Shown: positions 6,426 to 6,453 of the stretch, one piece after another
Layout of the letters: every line of letters starts with the position of its first letter
Numbering within the stretch: position 1 is the stretch's first letter
Position numbers and translations under genes: made by a program
Notes under the pieces: model-generated
What the model was told of the DNA's origin: nothing
Seen by the model: the letters and a program-made list of their open reading frames with translations, nothing else
Database searches by the model: none
Assembly: GCA_945900705.1 (NCBI GenBank)
Contig: CAMDKJ010000098.1
Coordinates: 1 to 6,453, forward strand
Source of the DNA: Bifidobacterium breve
GTDB taxonomy: Bacteria; Actinomycetota; Actinomycetes; S36-B12
DNA length: 6,453 nucleotides
Reading direction: 5' to 3'

Positions 6426-6453
6426 CCCAAGTCGTTGCCTCCACACACAACTC

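Noticed and set aside
6426..6453. Possible terminator or next-gene signal after the DUF4191 gene
   Set aside because: Only 28 bases are available, with no inverted repeat, T-run or start signal.
1..6453. A novel defence, mobile or otherwise exotic system
   Set aside because: All seven genes fall into recognised families, mostly in a known actinobacterial order. No repeats array, integrase, transposase, toxin or defence signature is seen on either strand.

Overview
The window is a tightly packed, single-strand gene cluster from an actinobacterium (Actinomycetota), read entirely on the + strand. Three things support this. The E2 acyltransferase has the actinobacterial multi-lipoyl SucB/DlaT layout. 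The last gene is a DUF4191 membrane protein, a family I know from actinobacteria. The backbone order (E2, TIGR01777 epimerase, lipB, lipA, DUF4191) matches Mycobacterium tuberculosis dlaT-Rv2216-lipB-lipA-Rv2219. The DNA is moderately GC-rich by eye, less so than Streptomyces or Mycobacterium, so an uncultured or aquatic lineage is possible, but the order or family cannot be fixed from the sequence.

Layout: (1) positions 1-1473, the 3' part of the E2 gene, cut by the window edge inside its first visible lipoyl domain; (2) 1478-2368, an atypical SDR epimerase of the TIGR01777/YfcH type; (3) 2368-3615, an FAD-dependent amine-oxidase/phytoene-desaturase-like oxidoreductase; (4) 3612-4271, lipB; (5) 4276-5217, lipA; (6) 5214-5741, a stand-alone MOSC-domain protein; (7) 5751-6425, a DUF4191 two-helix membrane protein. 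The last 28 bases (6426-6453) hold nothing recognisable. Every junction lies between a 4-base overlap and a 9-base gap (+4, -1, -4, +4, -4, +9), so the genes are probably co-transcribed and several are translationally coupled. No terminator, RNA gene, mobile element or CRISPR array is visible.

Functional logic: LipB moves octanoate from acyl carrier protein onto the lipoyl lysines of the E2 protein (two are visible, encoded at 28-30 and 349-351), and LipA then inserts two sulfurs to make lipoate. The cluster therefore encodes both a lipoylated enzyme and the two enzymes that lipoylate it. Relative to the mycobacterial order there are two extra genes: the FAD oxidoreductase just before lipB, and the MOSC protein coupled to the end of lipA. 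The region is essentially housekeeping. The points most worth a second look are these two insertions and a repeated TAGGCTG-N5-ATG arrangement before lipA and the DUF4191 gene, which looks like leaderless promoters inside the operon.
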